Shown piece by piece: positions 47,308 to 58,413 of a DNA stretch of 64,000 nucleotides. Positions within the stretch are counted from its first letter, which is position 1; each line of letters starts with the position of its first letter. The position numbers were made by a program, and so were the translations under genes. A model generated the notes under the pieces. The model had not been told where the DNA came from, did not search any database, and was given only the letters and a program-made list of their open reading frames with translations. The stretch comes from Jaapia argillacea MUCL 33604 (lineage: Eukaryota; Basidiomycota; Agaricomycetes; Jaapiales; Jaapiaceae): NCBI GenBank assembly GCA_000697665.1, contig KL197713.1:894593-958592 (forward strand). Direction: 5' to 3'.

Positions 47308-49316
47308 ATGCTTCTGTCTCCCGCGTAAGTCCTCCTCGTGCATCCTTGGTAACATCTAATCTCAAATCTAACACATTCCCTTCCTTGCTTTCCGTCTTCC
47401 TTCTTCCGTCCCTCCTCGCCTGCGGTGCTTATACCTCCCTGCTGTACAAATTTACCGCTACGTGCGTTATCCGTGCGTGGCCTTGATATAGATCAACGAG
47501 TGCAAGTCTGCCTTCCTCGATCTGGGGAAAGATTAAAGGGGGTGGGGGTGGAGGTGGTGGAAAGGGTAGCAAGGAGCAGGAGTTTCGAGATAGACAGGCG
47601 CAGATGGCTTTGGCCAGACAACGCCTCTTGACGCTCTCGTTTGGAGAGATGGAGACTGTTAGGATGGTATGTGCCACATCCCTCGGTGATTGGGTCCTGA
47701 CGAACCTACTCTCCGATTGTCTAGTTGCCGAATAGCTTTCAGGTATGCATCCTCGTCGCTTATCCTCCTCAGCTACTTATCATCGGTGCGCAGGATTTGG
47801 AGGCGTTAGCGAGAGATTGGGCAAAGCCACCTCCAGATGCCATCTTTACACTCCGAGTACCCGTAGAGTATGCCTCCTTTCATGCCGCAGTGAGTCTCAT
47901 CCCCGCATCTTCATCGTCACTTGACTGACATTCAGAGTAGCGATTAGTATCTGGACCGTATATCTACGTATGTTCCTCAAGTCCGTTTTGAGCTCCCATT
48001 GCTGACCGTCCTGCAGCTAACTGGAGAAGATTCATTCCAAATCGCCATCATGGGGGTGCAAGGTCTCCGAGTTGAGATCGTGAGCGATGCCCCTCCCCCG
48101 CCCGACGACCCTCCGTAAGTTGTATTCGCGACAACATCTCTTACTCGTATCTGACCATATATCTCCAGGCCACCACCGTAAGCGCCCCTAACACTCCTTC
48201 ACCCCATCTACTCACCTCCATCCCCCACCAGCCCCCCACCCGTCCTAGAAATGCCAGCAGTCTTCTCCCTAGAACTCTACCCAGGCCAAACCGTAGCCCT
48301 CGAAACAACCGTAGCCTCAGACGGCGATCTCGACATGGCCCGAATGGAAGACGGAACGATGGTCGAAGGTGCTTTCTGGGGAAAACTCAACATCACTCAT
48401 TCAGACACCACACACAAGATGGAATTCTCCGGTACTCGTTTACCAACCGAACAAACAGAGAACCCCGGCGCTACACAATTAGCCATCACTGACTTGGTCG
48501 TTGACTCGAGAGCACTGACGAAGTTGGCTGTGGTGGCTGCGAAACCGATTGCGGCGAAATGTCATTTGAGTATCTTGCCTCCTGCACAACAGTATTGCGA
48601 TGTCAGTTTGACTTTCTCGCCGTATTGGAAGATGGGGATGACTTGGCCGCCTGCGGAAGCTGTTGATGAGAATAAGGTCAAGTATTTTTTGAGGGTGCAT
48701 CCTGGGGGTGCTATGGAGCATTTTGAGAGTATGATGGTTGCTACTAGTATTTATTATGAGGCTTTGTGAGTTTTCTCTCTTTTGGTTTGCCGGGTAGAAC
48801 TGATTTTTGGGGGTTTGGGGTAGACCTGATGCGGATATGTTGGACCCGGTTGAGATGATCGCTCCCCGGAATAGTTTCGCTATGCCCTTCCGGGATTTCG
48901 TCAATCATATACAAGAAGTGCTTGATAAGCTTGGGTTATCGATGCACGCACGTACGAATTTCATCAGGTACGCCCCCCCTCCCCACCTCCCTTCACCCCC
49001 AACTCACTCACTCACTCACTCACACAGTAACAACATATCCACCTTCGCCGCCCACAAAAACATAGCCTACCGATTCCTCTCCCCCTCCCGTATAGCCTCT
49101 GCAATCGATATATCGGTGACGGCAGAGTCGTGTGTTTTTACTAGGTTGTTTTTGATGTTTAGGGGGTTGAGTGATGATGAGTTGGGGAACTTTGCGGGAG
49201 CGGGGGAGAAGGAGGCTAATGGGATGAATTGGGCGGAGATGGTGTCATTTTCGGAGATGAGTAGGGATCAGGGGCAGTTTAGGGTTTTGGAGATTAGTCT
49301 GTTGGAGTTGAGTTGA
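47308..49316 (+). CDS. Conserved protein of unknown function
   Basis: Not recognised with confidence. Proposed exons 47308-47324, 47492-47666, 47725-47742 (18 nt), 47794-47889, 47941-47967 (27 nt), 48017-48114, 48169-48177 (9 nt), 48232-48765, 48824-48967, 49028-49316; 468 aa. A Gly-run near the start (WGKIKGGGGGGGG) leads to a charged helix, then the core: ALARDWAKPPPDAIFTLRV, GPYIYLTGEDSFQIAIMG, a poly-Pro hinge, and a C-terminal half with PFRDFVNHIQEVLDKLGL, STFAAHKNIAYRFLSPSRI and CVFTRLFLMFRGLSDDE. The C-terminal order weakly recalls a bacterial domain with LGL..DFI..W and RVFM motifs, from memory only. The first exon and long first intron are the weakest part. The 9-nt exon only changes the number of prolines, so it may be skipped. 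Confidence 0.6.
49002..49021. repeat. (ACTC)n microsatellite in an intron
   Basis: About five ACTC units lie just before the 3' splice site of the last intron (48968-49027) of the unknown gene. Confidence 0.8.
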
Positions 49317-49953
49317 GGGGGTGGGTCGTGGGTTGGGGGGTGCGTGGGATGGGTGTATGGGTGGATGAGATGTCATTGAGTGACTGTTTGTTGCTTTCTA
49401 CTTTTCGCTGACTCTGTTTTAATCTTTTCTTTTTTCTTCTTCACTCGTCCTTGTCCTTATTCCATCCAATATGTTTTCTTTTTTCATGTTTTACATATCG
49501 GTTTCCACTTTGCTCTGCTGTGTCATTGCATTCATTATCACTTGTTATTGCATCCTTTTTTCATTACTTTTGTTCCTGTCTCTCTCCCCCTCTCCGGCCA
49601 CTGGGGACTCCACTTTTGTCTCACCTCTTGCTGTCGTAGTAGTACTTTTTTCATCATCTGTACGCCCTCCATCATAGTACAACTGTATCCATTGGTCTGT
49701 TCTACTCACCCTTTTTTCTGCTACTACTGCTTATCGTATGGTACTACTATTGGTGGTTTCTTGTCGCTTTTCCTTTCTGAAGGGACGGAAATCGCTGCGA
49801 AGGTTGTAATGTGTGACATCGCGATCGCGGTTGTGTGACGGAACGCGATCTTCAGTCCCACTCGCCGCGTTGAGACAACTGTTGCTCCTTGTTTCCTCCA
49901 TCCCATATTTCGAACCAATTTCTAGTTGCGAGGACCACCACGTCGTTGTCCCG
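49317..49953. other. Pyrimidine-rich intergenic stretch
   Basis: 637 bp between two same-strand genes. From about 49380 to 49700 the + strand is strongly T/C-rich, giving long Phe/Ser/Leu-rich frames that are compositional artefacts. It should contain the 3' end of the unknown gene and the CMR1 promoter. Confidence 0.5.
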
Positions 49954-52265
49954 ATGTCCAAAACCGCGTAGTAAGGATAACATTGAAAGTCCCCACCCAA
50001 TTCCCGTCGCCCTGACACCCTTCCTAATCAGCGAACTTGAGCGCGAAGCCAATATCGCCCGAAACCGAGCGCTCTTACAACAACTTGATTTGAAAGAAGC
50101 CGCTGTCTCCCTTGGTGCTCCCTCCAAATCCACGTCTAATGCTAAAACCAAGGCGAAACCTATTCAGCCTGCTAAGAAGAGGAAGAGAGAGGATGTGGAG
50201 GAGGTCGTTCCGAGGAGACAGTCTTCGCGGTTGAAGAAGAGTGTTCCGGATGTTAATGAGAGTCCGGAGAAGAAGAGGAAGAGGGAGGTTAGTTGTTTGT
50301 CTTTTACTTTGGAAGTGCTTAGTGGATGTTGATGCGACCGTCTGTAGCAAGAGGAGGAAGAGAGACGGTTGAAGGAGGAGGAAGAACGGGCTGCTGCTGA
50401 GGAACGTGCCAAAGAAGCTCGAAGACCCCGGCATAACGATCTCGATTTGGTCAAGCTCGCACCTGATTCTGATTCCAACGAACTCTCCCAATTGACTTCG
50501 ACTTTGCATGCTATTTGTAAAGAAGATCACCCGAAACGGGTTGGCGGACGAGATGCGTTCGTTTACGATGATGGTGATGAGAAGGAGGAGGGTGAGATTA
50601 CGAGTTTGAAGGAGAGGTTGCAGGGGATGAAAGTTGTGGCTAGGGCGAAGGTGACTCAGGATAGAGTTTATAGTGCTGCTTATCATCCGGAGGTTACGAA
50701 GGATATTATTTGTTTTGGAGGTATGTTCACTTCCGAGTTCCCAGTGGTCGTTGGAGTAACCACGTCTGATTGCACTTCAGATAAGCATGGGCAACTTGGG
50801 ATTTGGGATGCTAGAGCCCTTCCTGATGAAGTTTCGGATGAGGACGAGGAGGTCAGCCCTTCGGGTGATGCTGAGGGAGGAAAGTATTGGAGGCTGCAGA
50901 TGCACTGGCCCGCAACTTCCAAGTCATCTATTTCCTGCGTGAAATTCGATCCTATCAACTCGCACAATGCAAGTCCGGACTTGTTGATCTCGTTTCATTC
51001 ACTGACGTTCCTCTACCAGGTTTTCACTTCTGCCTACGACTGCACCATCCGGTCCTTCTCGCTCACCTCTGGAATTTCTCGACAAGTATTCTCATCGGAT
51101 GACATCCTCATCTCCAGTATTGATTTGCCTCCTGCTGGTCATGAGATGTGGATTGCGGATGCATTGGGTGGGGTCACTCACCTTGATTTGAGGGAACATG
51201 AGCCCAAGGGCAGGTGGTACGGGCTCTCTGACCAGAAGATTGGTTGTGTCAGCGTTAACCCCGTTGACCCTCACCTGTTGCTGACGGCATCAAACAATCG
51301 GTCGTTAAAGTGTGTTACCAACCTCAACTGACTTGATCCATTACTCATCATACCTTTCGCTTGAAGGCTCTGGGATGTCCGAAAGCTCCAAACTCTCGGA
51401 GGTGGGGCGGTGTCGACACTTCTGACGCCACCACCCTCATCTCCCTCTGGGGGGAAAGACAAAGAACATGAGTCTTCTGAATACGATAATGGGCAAATCG
51501 AGGACTTTTTGAAGTCGAAGAAGGGGCAAGGCTGTCTTCGCGGAGAATGGCCACACAACAAATCTGTTAGCTCGGCTTATTGGGATGTAAGGGGGAGAAG
51601 CATCGTTAGCACGAGTTATGATGATACTCTTCGACGTGAGTCACGTTTCAAGCAAATTCTTCCGTCTCTTGTGCTGATAGCATGATCGCTCTGCGTTTAG
51701 TCTGGGACGTCGACCCAGCGACTCTTAGTCGCCAATCTGTTATTCGAACATTTAAGCCGTTTAATAAAATCAGACACAACTGCCAAACAGTTCGTTTCCG
51801 CCCAATTTCAGTTTACTCTTGCAGAATCTCACTTGTGTTCATCAATCAGGGGAAATGGCTCACTATTCTCCGAGCTCAGTGGACTCCTAACCCGGATGTT
51901 TACCCTCATTTTACCGTAAGTAATGATGAACTCCTCTTATTGAACACAGTTTATCATTCTTGTTTGCGTAGATTGGCAACATGGACCATTCTTTGGATAT
52001 ATTCTCGTCAAAGGTGAGTGCGATCTGAAGACTCCTCGTCCCGTTGATGAACTTTTTGTTTCAGGGAGACCTTCTGGCCAGATTATCGGACAAACAACGG
52101 TGAGCTCCCCCGGTTGGCTATCGCTGCTTGCTACGTTGCTGATCGTAATATAGCATCACTGCCGTCCAAGCGGTTACCTGTTCTCACCCCAACGTTGTTG
52201 AGCGGGCAGCGAGTGGAAATGGTTCGGGGCGCTGCGTTCTTTGGGCCCCTTCGGATGATTCTTAG
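49954..52265 (+). CDS. CMR1: CMR1/WDR76-type WD40 DNA damage-binding protein
   Basis: Nuclear WD40 protein binding damaged or replicating chromatin. Exons: 49954-49967 (14 nt), 50032-50287, 50348-50720, 50781-50968, 51020-51309, 51367-51635, 51701-51789, 51850-51915, 51972-52013, 52065-52099, 52154-52265; 577 aa. The N-terminus MSKTAELEREANIARNRALL fits the family ENIARN motif, then a Lys/Arg-rich nuclear-signal region and a Glu-rich coiled coil. Blades include KHGQLGIWDAR, SSISCVKFDP, FTSAYDCTIRSFSL, WIADALGGVTHLDLRE, NNRSLKLWDVR, SIVSTSYDDTLRLWDVD and GNMDHSLDIFSSKG; the end is GRCVLWAPSDDS. The intron 50969-51019 begins GCAAGT (GC-AG), is 51 nt and has no stop, so it could be retained as 17 extra residues; the WD repeat spacing favours removal. 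Confidence 0.92.
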
Positions 52266-52388
52266 TCTTCAGTGGATGCGTTATTGACCTGTTCTAGTAT
52301 ACTATTTCCTAACCATATGTCTCTTTTGGATAATGCGTTTTGTCTGTCTCATGCTGTGCTTGCAATTCTACATCAATTGAAAGAGTCG

Positions 52389-53852
52389 CTACAGATACAT
52401 CTCGTCCCAATCTTCCTCTACCGTGGATGGAGGCTTCGGTTTGGGTGGGTCTTTGTCTCTTAACACCACCTCCAAGCCACTCACACCACCAGATACGGAG
52501 GTCCCAGCCAGACCCGTCACGGAGGGTCTACTTTGCTCCGACTCCATCTCTCGAACGATATCCCACATGTCCTCATCGTCCAAAGAATCAGAGGGGTTCT
52601 GCCTAGTTGTCGTGGCGGTGACATTACTCTGGTCAGGTGGGTCGGACGAAGGTGGGGGTGGATCGTCCGCAAAGGCTCCCATCGCCATCATCTCCGCCCA
52701 CATTGCCTCCTCGTCTTCGTCAATGGCTTTGCTGGAGCTCTTGGCGTTGTTTGATCGATACGTCACGTTAGAATTGGCAGCGGCGGCCACATCCTCCACT
52801 CGCATTTCCTCCTCTTGACGAATCATCATATCGAGGTCAAATTCGTCGTCGTCGGTAGTAGGCCGCTCAGAGGCCGATGAAGGAGGTCGGGTTGGCGGGC
52901 GCGAGTCATGCATGTGTACGTCGGTGTCCGTTAAATTTGAACCGGTCGCAGCTTTAGAGGCATTCTCTTCATCCGGTTCTACGTCGGAGGTGAGGTCAAT
53001 GGGATCATCGTCAACCTTCACACCGTTGATGAGACCCTTGGCCTCGTCTCGCCATACACTCAGAGCCACCTGGCGAGACACGACGTCAGGGGTTGACCTC
53101 CAATGCGTATTACGGACGTACATGCATCCGCTTTGAGTGACAAAGCTTCTCGACTCTATTCACGGTATCCCGGAATTGTGTCTTTGGGTAGAGTTTGTGA
53201 GTCCAAAACTGATATAACTGGATTAATCTATTGAGGTCCGAGGCCTGGAAGAATAGTGTAGTAAGTACAGTACGGTCTCAACCACCAAATGAATGCATAC
53301 CTCATGGCCTTTCCCTTTCGGTTTGAACTTCTTTGCTTCCTGGATCAAGGCGGGAAATCCGTCTGGCCCAAGCAACCGCCCCTCGTCTAATCTTGCTACC
53401 TTTTTCCTTTCCTTTGGTGCATCCTTTCCCTTCTTGCCGTCTGAGGCCTTTTCCGCGTCTTTCTGTCTATCTGGCTCTCGGGTGGGAGAACTACTCGGCA
53501 TTATAGCGTGAAGATTCTCCTCCGCTTCCTTCTGATACCGCGCCTCTGCTTCACGCCTCAAAGCTTCCTTGTCCAGAGCAGGAGCGAGCACAAAAGTATC
53601 ATCGTCGTCATTTTCGAATAGTGCGTCGATGTCAGCACGACCAGTGCCGGACCTTTGTGAAGGAGCAACACGAGATTTCTTGGGTGAATCCTCGTCGGAA
53701 TCGGATGCAAGAAACAAGGAAGATCGGGGACGTTTGGACGGGCGAGGTGCGCCATCTTCGTCGCTGTCATTGCCGCTGGAACTGGCACGACGAGGAGGTG
53801 TCGATGGGACGACAGGCGCGTCCCAGATATCTTCGAGTGCAACAGTGGACAT
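52389..53852 (-). CDS. CSM3: CSM3/Swi3 replication fork protection factor
   Basis: Partner of Tof1/Timeless in stabilising stalled forks. Exons: 53852-53301, 53244-53122, 53069-52389; 451 aa. The Swi3 domain (PF07962 type) is at about residues 145-240: RLDEGRLLGPDGFPALIQE then FKPKGKGHE, ASDLNRLIQLYQFWTHKLYP and FRDTVNRVEKLCHSKRM, joined across two introns. The N-terminal 140 residues are acidic and Ser-rich. The C-terminal half is acidic, with DDEFDLDMMIRQEEEMR and a final DWDEMYL, resembling an RPA-binding type acidic tail. Start at 53852 (MSTVALEDIWD); a longer in-frame start at 53903 is less likely because the next gene begins only 99 bp away. Tail to tail with CMR1. Confidence 0.9.
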
Positions 53853-53951
53853 GGTGATCGAAAAGGACGCGTTGTTGTCGCTTGTTGATCCAGCGCGTCT
53901 CATTTATCAAATTTGGCGATCACCCCTCTCTGGTCAGCATCCTCCACAACG

Positions 53952-55022
53952 ATGGCCACAGATCTCGTCGATAAAAGGCCGGATGTCAATGCTGGGATCG
54001 AATACTGGAGTACCCAGCCTGCAAATTATGACGGTGTCTTGGGTGCGTGAACCCTCGGTCGCCCTGATGCACACCGTTGAAGGCACCATATTGCAGGAGG
54101 ATTTGGTTCTGGGGTATTTAATCCAACCATTACCTGGCCATCGATATGCTGATATACCACTCAGAGTCTTCCTCGAGTAGACGCTCTGGGTTCCCGTCAA
54201 TTTATGCTGTACCTCCGACCAGATCTCAGTACCGTCCCTTCCGCCGTCCGAGCCCTTCATCCGGCTCCCGTAACTGGGAGAACTAGAGCCCTGGACGTAG
54301 GAGCTGGGGTGGGACGAGTAACGTCTGACGTCCTCCTTCACCTATTCTCCGATGTGGTTCTCGTCGAACCAGTCGAACCCTTCGTTACAGAAGCTTTCAA
54401 TCGGGGCCAAGCAAGTGCTTCAGGTCCGGACATAAAGCGACGGTGGAAGGGCATTCAAGAAAAGACGAAGAGCGTCACCTTCATCCAGTCGACTTTACAG
54501 TCCTTCGATCCATCGGCTCCTCAGCAGTCGACCAAAGTTCTTGGCAGAGTGGGCTATTCTACCGCATCTGCAACCGAAGATCTCGAAACGGGCTTCGACG
54601 TTATCTGGTGTCAATGGTGTCTGGGTCATCTCAGCGATCCCGACCTCGTCGATTTCTTCAAGAGAGCCCGAAAGGGACTCAGAGATCCCTCCAGAAGCCC
54701 GATCATTGTGAAGGAGAATGTCTGCTCGGATACGCAGGATGGGGGACCAAGAGCTTCGTTTGACGAGGAAGACTCCAGCTTGACGAGGTGAGAACGCTTG
54801 ATTCTCGACCATAGCAACGACTGTTAATACCATACGGAAACCTTAACAGATCGGATCAGGCATGGAAGGTGCTCTTCAGGGATGCTGGCCTGACGATCAT
54901 ACAAGAACAAGTGCAGCGTGGCTTCCCCGAAGGATTGTATACTGTAAAAATGTGCGCTTTCGCGTTACTTTCAGCTATCCATCTCTGATCAGTCTCCCAC
55001 TCGCAGGTATGCCTTGAGATGA
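53952..55022 (+). CDS. TAE1: Protein N-terminal methyltransferase (NTMT1/TAE1)
   Basis: Methylates the free alpha-amine of proteins that begin X-Pro-Lys after Met removal, including ribosomal proteins. Exons 53952-54042, 54097-54113 (17 nt), 54165-54787, 54850-54951, 55007-55022; 282 aa. IEYWSTQPANYDGVLGGFG is rebuilt through the 17-nt exon, then LPRVDALGSRQFMLYL. The SAM motif is ALDVGAGVGRVTSDVL; FDVIWCQWCLGHLSDPDLV and IIVKENVCSD are substrate-side family motifs. The end is YTVKMYALR. Residues about 155-195 form a Ser/Gln-rich insertion relative to yeast Tae1 (232 aa). Head to head with CSM3 with 99 bp between start codons. Confidence 0.93.
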
Positions 55023-55330
55023 GACAACTACAAGTGCGAATTAGTTGATGTTGTGGATCTTGAACTTAGGCGTGCGGATCAGGAGGCCGTCATAAATACT
55101 AACGAAATTGGTGTACAACGCAGACACATCTGATGATTTCATACTGGAGTCCAAAGGGTAATCATACACGAAGAAACGAAAAGGCAACAAACCGACAAGC
55201 GACAATCGTCTAAGTTGAACAGGGACAGGAGAGGATAGGACAAGAACATATTGTCGTGACTCTGAACTCGGATATACCAAACATCGCAGACGATGGTGAG
55301 ACGTGAAACACTACCACTCATGCCCAGAAA
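55023..55330. other. Intergenic, convergent 3' ends
   Basis: 308 bp between the N-terminal methyltransferase and adenylate kinase genes. Nothing but the two 3' ends is expected. Confidence 0.4.
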
Positions 55331-56598
55331 TCACTTCCGCTCCCGACGAGAAAGGACAGCCTCACTCATACTATGCCTCCTGATCTCTTCTCGACGGCCG
55401 AGAACTGCATCAGACAGACTATGCCTCCTCCTCTCCTCCCTCGAGACAACCTCGACTCGTTCCTTGATAAGTGGGAACGAGGCCTTGATGACGCTCTCCA
55501 ATTGGGGCCAGATTTCATCTGACGTTTCACCCCTAACGGTGACCAACTTGGCAGTGGTTGAGGGTTGAGAGGAGTAATACGACAACAAGGGCGAGGTGGA
55601 GTCGTAGAATTGCTTCAATCGGCGAGCGAATACTTCCTGCAATATAAAACGGTAAGTAATCGGGGGGGGGGGATTGTATGAAAAGGCAACAAACAGGGTT
55701 GTCATCAGGTCGTTTCGTCAACGGTTCACCGGTAGCATCGTCAAAGCCGTCCACTTTGGGTCGATTATGTGACATGTTGTAGACTCGCCCAGAGGGTAAG
55801 TGAACCCATCGGTCTGAGATCCGGCTCATGATCACTTCGTCTGGAACGTCTAGGTTGACAATCAAGCTCAAGGGAGTGTTCTTGGTACTATGTCGACGCA
55901 TAAATGTGAGTCCTGGGAGTAGGGGAAGCATACAAGTACACGCACCGTAGTTTGGCGTCGAGGAGCTCTCCTTGGCCGAGAGTCCTAGGAAAGCCATCCA
56001 ATATCCAGTGCTATCGAGGAGTTGAGGAGGCGGCTCTGAACGGCGACGGAAGAGCACCCGTACCTTATTATGAAGGGCATTTAGTTTACTAGTAATGACT
56101 TGGAGCATGACTTCGTCGGGGAGTAAACCGCCGCGAGCAACAATCTCCTCTGCAATCTGTCCAACTTCCGTCCTGTTCGACGAAGCAAATATTCAAAACC
56201 TGGTCAAGCGAATGAAAATGGACAGTTGAAACGCACCTCTCAACAATATGTTGCCTCAACAGATCCCCGGTCGATAAGGAAAGGATATCGTATTTCTTCA
56301 CCAGCCGACCCGACAACGTCCCCTTACCCGCTCCCGGCTTCCCAAACATCACCATCCTCAGTACTCGCCCCTTGCTCTCGGCAGCATGGTCTACTTCATT
56401 CCCAGTGGTTGTATTTTTTCCTGGACCGAGACTATTCAGGGAAAAGGGAATGGCAGATTTTGATGCAGAAGAGTTTCCAAACGCCCTTGCAGACTGCTTC
56501 AGCACGACATGGTTGACCCCGGCTGAAGCTACGGCAAGTACCCTTGCTCTACGGAGGACTGCAGAGGGAGGGATGACGCGAGTAGGAAGGAGTGACAT
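55331..56598 (-). CDS. ADK2: Mitochondrial-type adenylate kinase (AK3/ADK2-like)
   Basis: Nucleoside triphosphate:AMP phosphotransferase, probably of the mitochondrial matrix. Exons: 56598-56237, 56172-56064, 56010-55946, 55887-55695, 55636-55331; 344 aa. The N-terminal 75 residues are Arg/Ser/Ala-rich (presequence). The P-loop is [15 protein letters not shown], followed by [29 protein letters not shown] and [21 protein letters not shown]. The lid carries [15 protein letters not shown] without a zinc Cys set. The C-terminus ends with a repeated RRHS(L/M)S(D/E)AVL motif, two tandem copies 16 residues apart, resembling phosphorylation sites and absent from typical adenylate kinases. Whether it prefers GTP (AK3) or ATP cannot be read with certainty. 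Confidence 0.88.
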
Positions 56599-57131
56599 CC
56601 ACAGGACGCGGGGGGAAGGATGAGGAATGAGAACAAGAAACGACGCCGAGCAACTCTAACTTATAAGTTGTCTCGGATTCGGGGTTATCGTTCGACCTGA
56701 AATTCGGATGTTGGGGATGGGTCGACCCCTCCGCTTCGCGGGCAATAAATATCGTAATTGAAGGTTCATGGGGATCACCCAGTGGCTGATCCCTGATCGC
56801 CTGACCTCAACGCAACCGTTCTGTGATATCTCCTTCCTCATCCACTGCAACAAGGCTCTCCGGTACGCAGTCAGGCTGTAGCCAGGTAGGCTGAGCAATC
56901 AACCACAAACCAGTCCCGACAGCCTCAGCGTGGCGCAATTCGAATTCCCCAAACCAGACTGAGACAGAGTCATGGGATATAGTGGCGTCATCCAAATGAG
57001 GCAATCTTGAGAAGTTGCTTCGGTGACCACACCATAAAGCCGAGTGGGTCCTGCAGTTCGGCGCAGAAAGCTTTAACATTGGCAAGTAGAGTACTATCTG
57101 AACACCATCATGATGGACGATGGCCTGAGGC
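56599..57131. other. Intergenic, adenylate kinase promoter and COQ11 3' end
   Basis: 533 bp. A 110-codon frame on the minus strand (56807-57139) overlaps the end of COQ11 and has no recognisable motif, so I do not call it. Nothing else is seen. Confidence 0.4.
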
Positions 57132-58413
57132 TCACACATGCTGATTTACATGGCCCGAGGTTGGTAGCTCTTGTCCCTTCTCAGACCACCCTATCAACTC
57201 CCGCATCTCCCGAACGCCGTATACACCCCGAATATCTATTCTTGAAGGATCCACAGCTATCGCGATGGCTTCTGCGACGTGTTCCACGTGTATAGGTGGT
57301 ATCGTCATTGCATTCGCCATCGATTCCAATGGGGACGGAGATGAAGGGGATTGGGCTGACGCCAACACAGGGGCAAGTGTTCGGAGAATTGCAGACGGCG
57401 TGGGCAGGTTGGAGGGCATTTTGCGATGTACAGTGGCCGAGAGATCGAGGAGTGCGGCCAAAGGCGATACCAAAGGTCGTAAGTGGGCATGATACACCAA
57501 ACCTGTGGCAGTGACGTTAGCGATATAGGAAACAAGCGGTTCACGAGGGACGCACTTGGTCTAATATAGACGGCTCGGAAGTTTGGTTTGATAGTCACCA
57601 TTGATTCGATCTCCTTCTCGGCTTCACGTTTCGTTTCGATGTAGCGAGCAGGGATCCAGGGTCGCAATGTATCTTCTGCAGAAACATACACGAATGCTTT
57701 GGGATCAGATGACTCTGTTTGAGGCGTGGCAGACAGAAACGCGTCGCAAACACGAAGGGCTAAGCTATCAATTAGTTCCAAAGGCTTCATTGCCAAAGTT
57801 GCTCATACCTGAATCCCGATTCATCGTTTCATAACTCCCCGCACTTGAAGCAGCGCTGCCGAGGGGACTCTTACCCCCTCCGACACCAAAGCTGCGAGTG
57901 ATACTTCCTACCAAGCCAACCACGTCTCCGGTCCTAACAGCAGCCTTGTAGGCTCCATCCTCCAAGAGTGTACCCAAAGTGTGCACAACTGCCGTCACAT
58001 TTGGAAGTATGTGAGCGTAAGTTTCTGGGCGTAGGGCATCGGCTTTTTGCCAGTCGACCTGTGAAGTGCAGAGGAACGCCGGACGAGGGCATGGTAAACG
58101 TTGGGATGTAGAATATGCGGGGATGGTACTCGCACTTTGTTGGCCCAGGCTGGAGTGTGTCCCTTAAGTGTTCGATACGGTCGCCCCGAAGAACTAGTAA
58201 GTCCACATCAGCCTTGTGGTGTCCATACAAGTTCGAAGAAGCATACATGCCTGATACTCGTAACCTGGACGCCACGGGCTAGGGCTGCCTTACAAACCGC
58301 AGAGCCTATCGATCAAGATTCCAGCTGAGTAAATGAAAGGAACAGGGCGAGCAAAATGTACCTATGAAGCCGTTTCCTCCGACAACCAGGATTCTTTGCA
58401 ATGCAGGTTCCAT
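57132..58413 (-). CDS. COQ11: COQ11-type atypical SDR (coenzyme Q)
   Basis: NAD(P)-binding protein linked to the mitochondrial Q synthome (yeast YLR290C). Exons: 58413-58362, 58305-58251, 58193-58136, 58058-57809, 57759-57556, 57502-57132; 329 aa. N-terminal Rossmann motif ILVVGGNGFIGSAVCKAAL, then VTSISSSGRPYRTL and VDWQKADALRPETY, VVHTLGTLLED, and YETMNRDSALRVCDAFL. KAFVYVSAEDTLRPWIPARYIETKREAE contains the active-site-like Ser and YxxxK. The intron 58194-58250 starts GCATGT, a GC-AG intron required for frame: each GT nearby breaks the next motif. IRPSLVYH has Ser where the family often has Gly. Confidence 0.9.

Noticed and set aside
49380-49838. 152-codon Phe/Ser-rich frame
   Set aside because: Result of a pyrimidine-rich intergenic tract; the apparent membrane protein has no conserved features.
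56807-57139. 110-codon minus-strand frame
   Set aside because: Overlaps the COQ11 end, has no motif and no plausible promoter or intron pattern.
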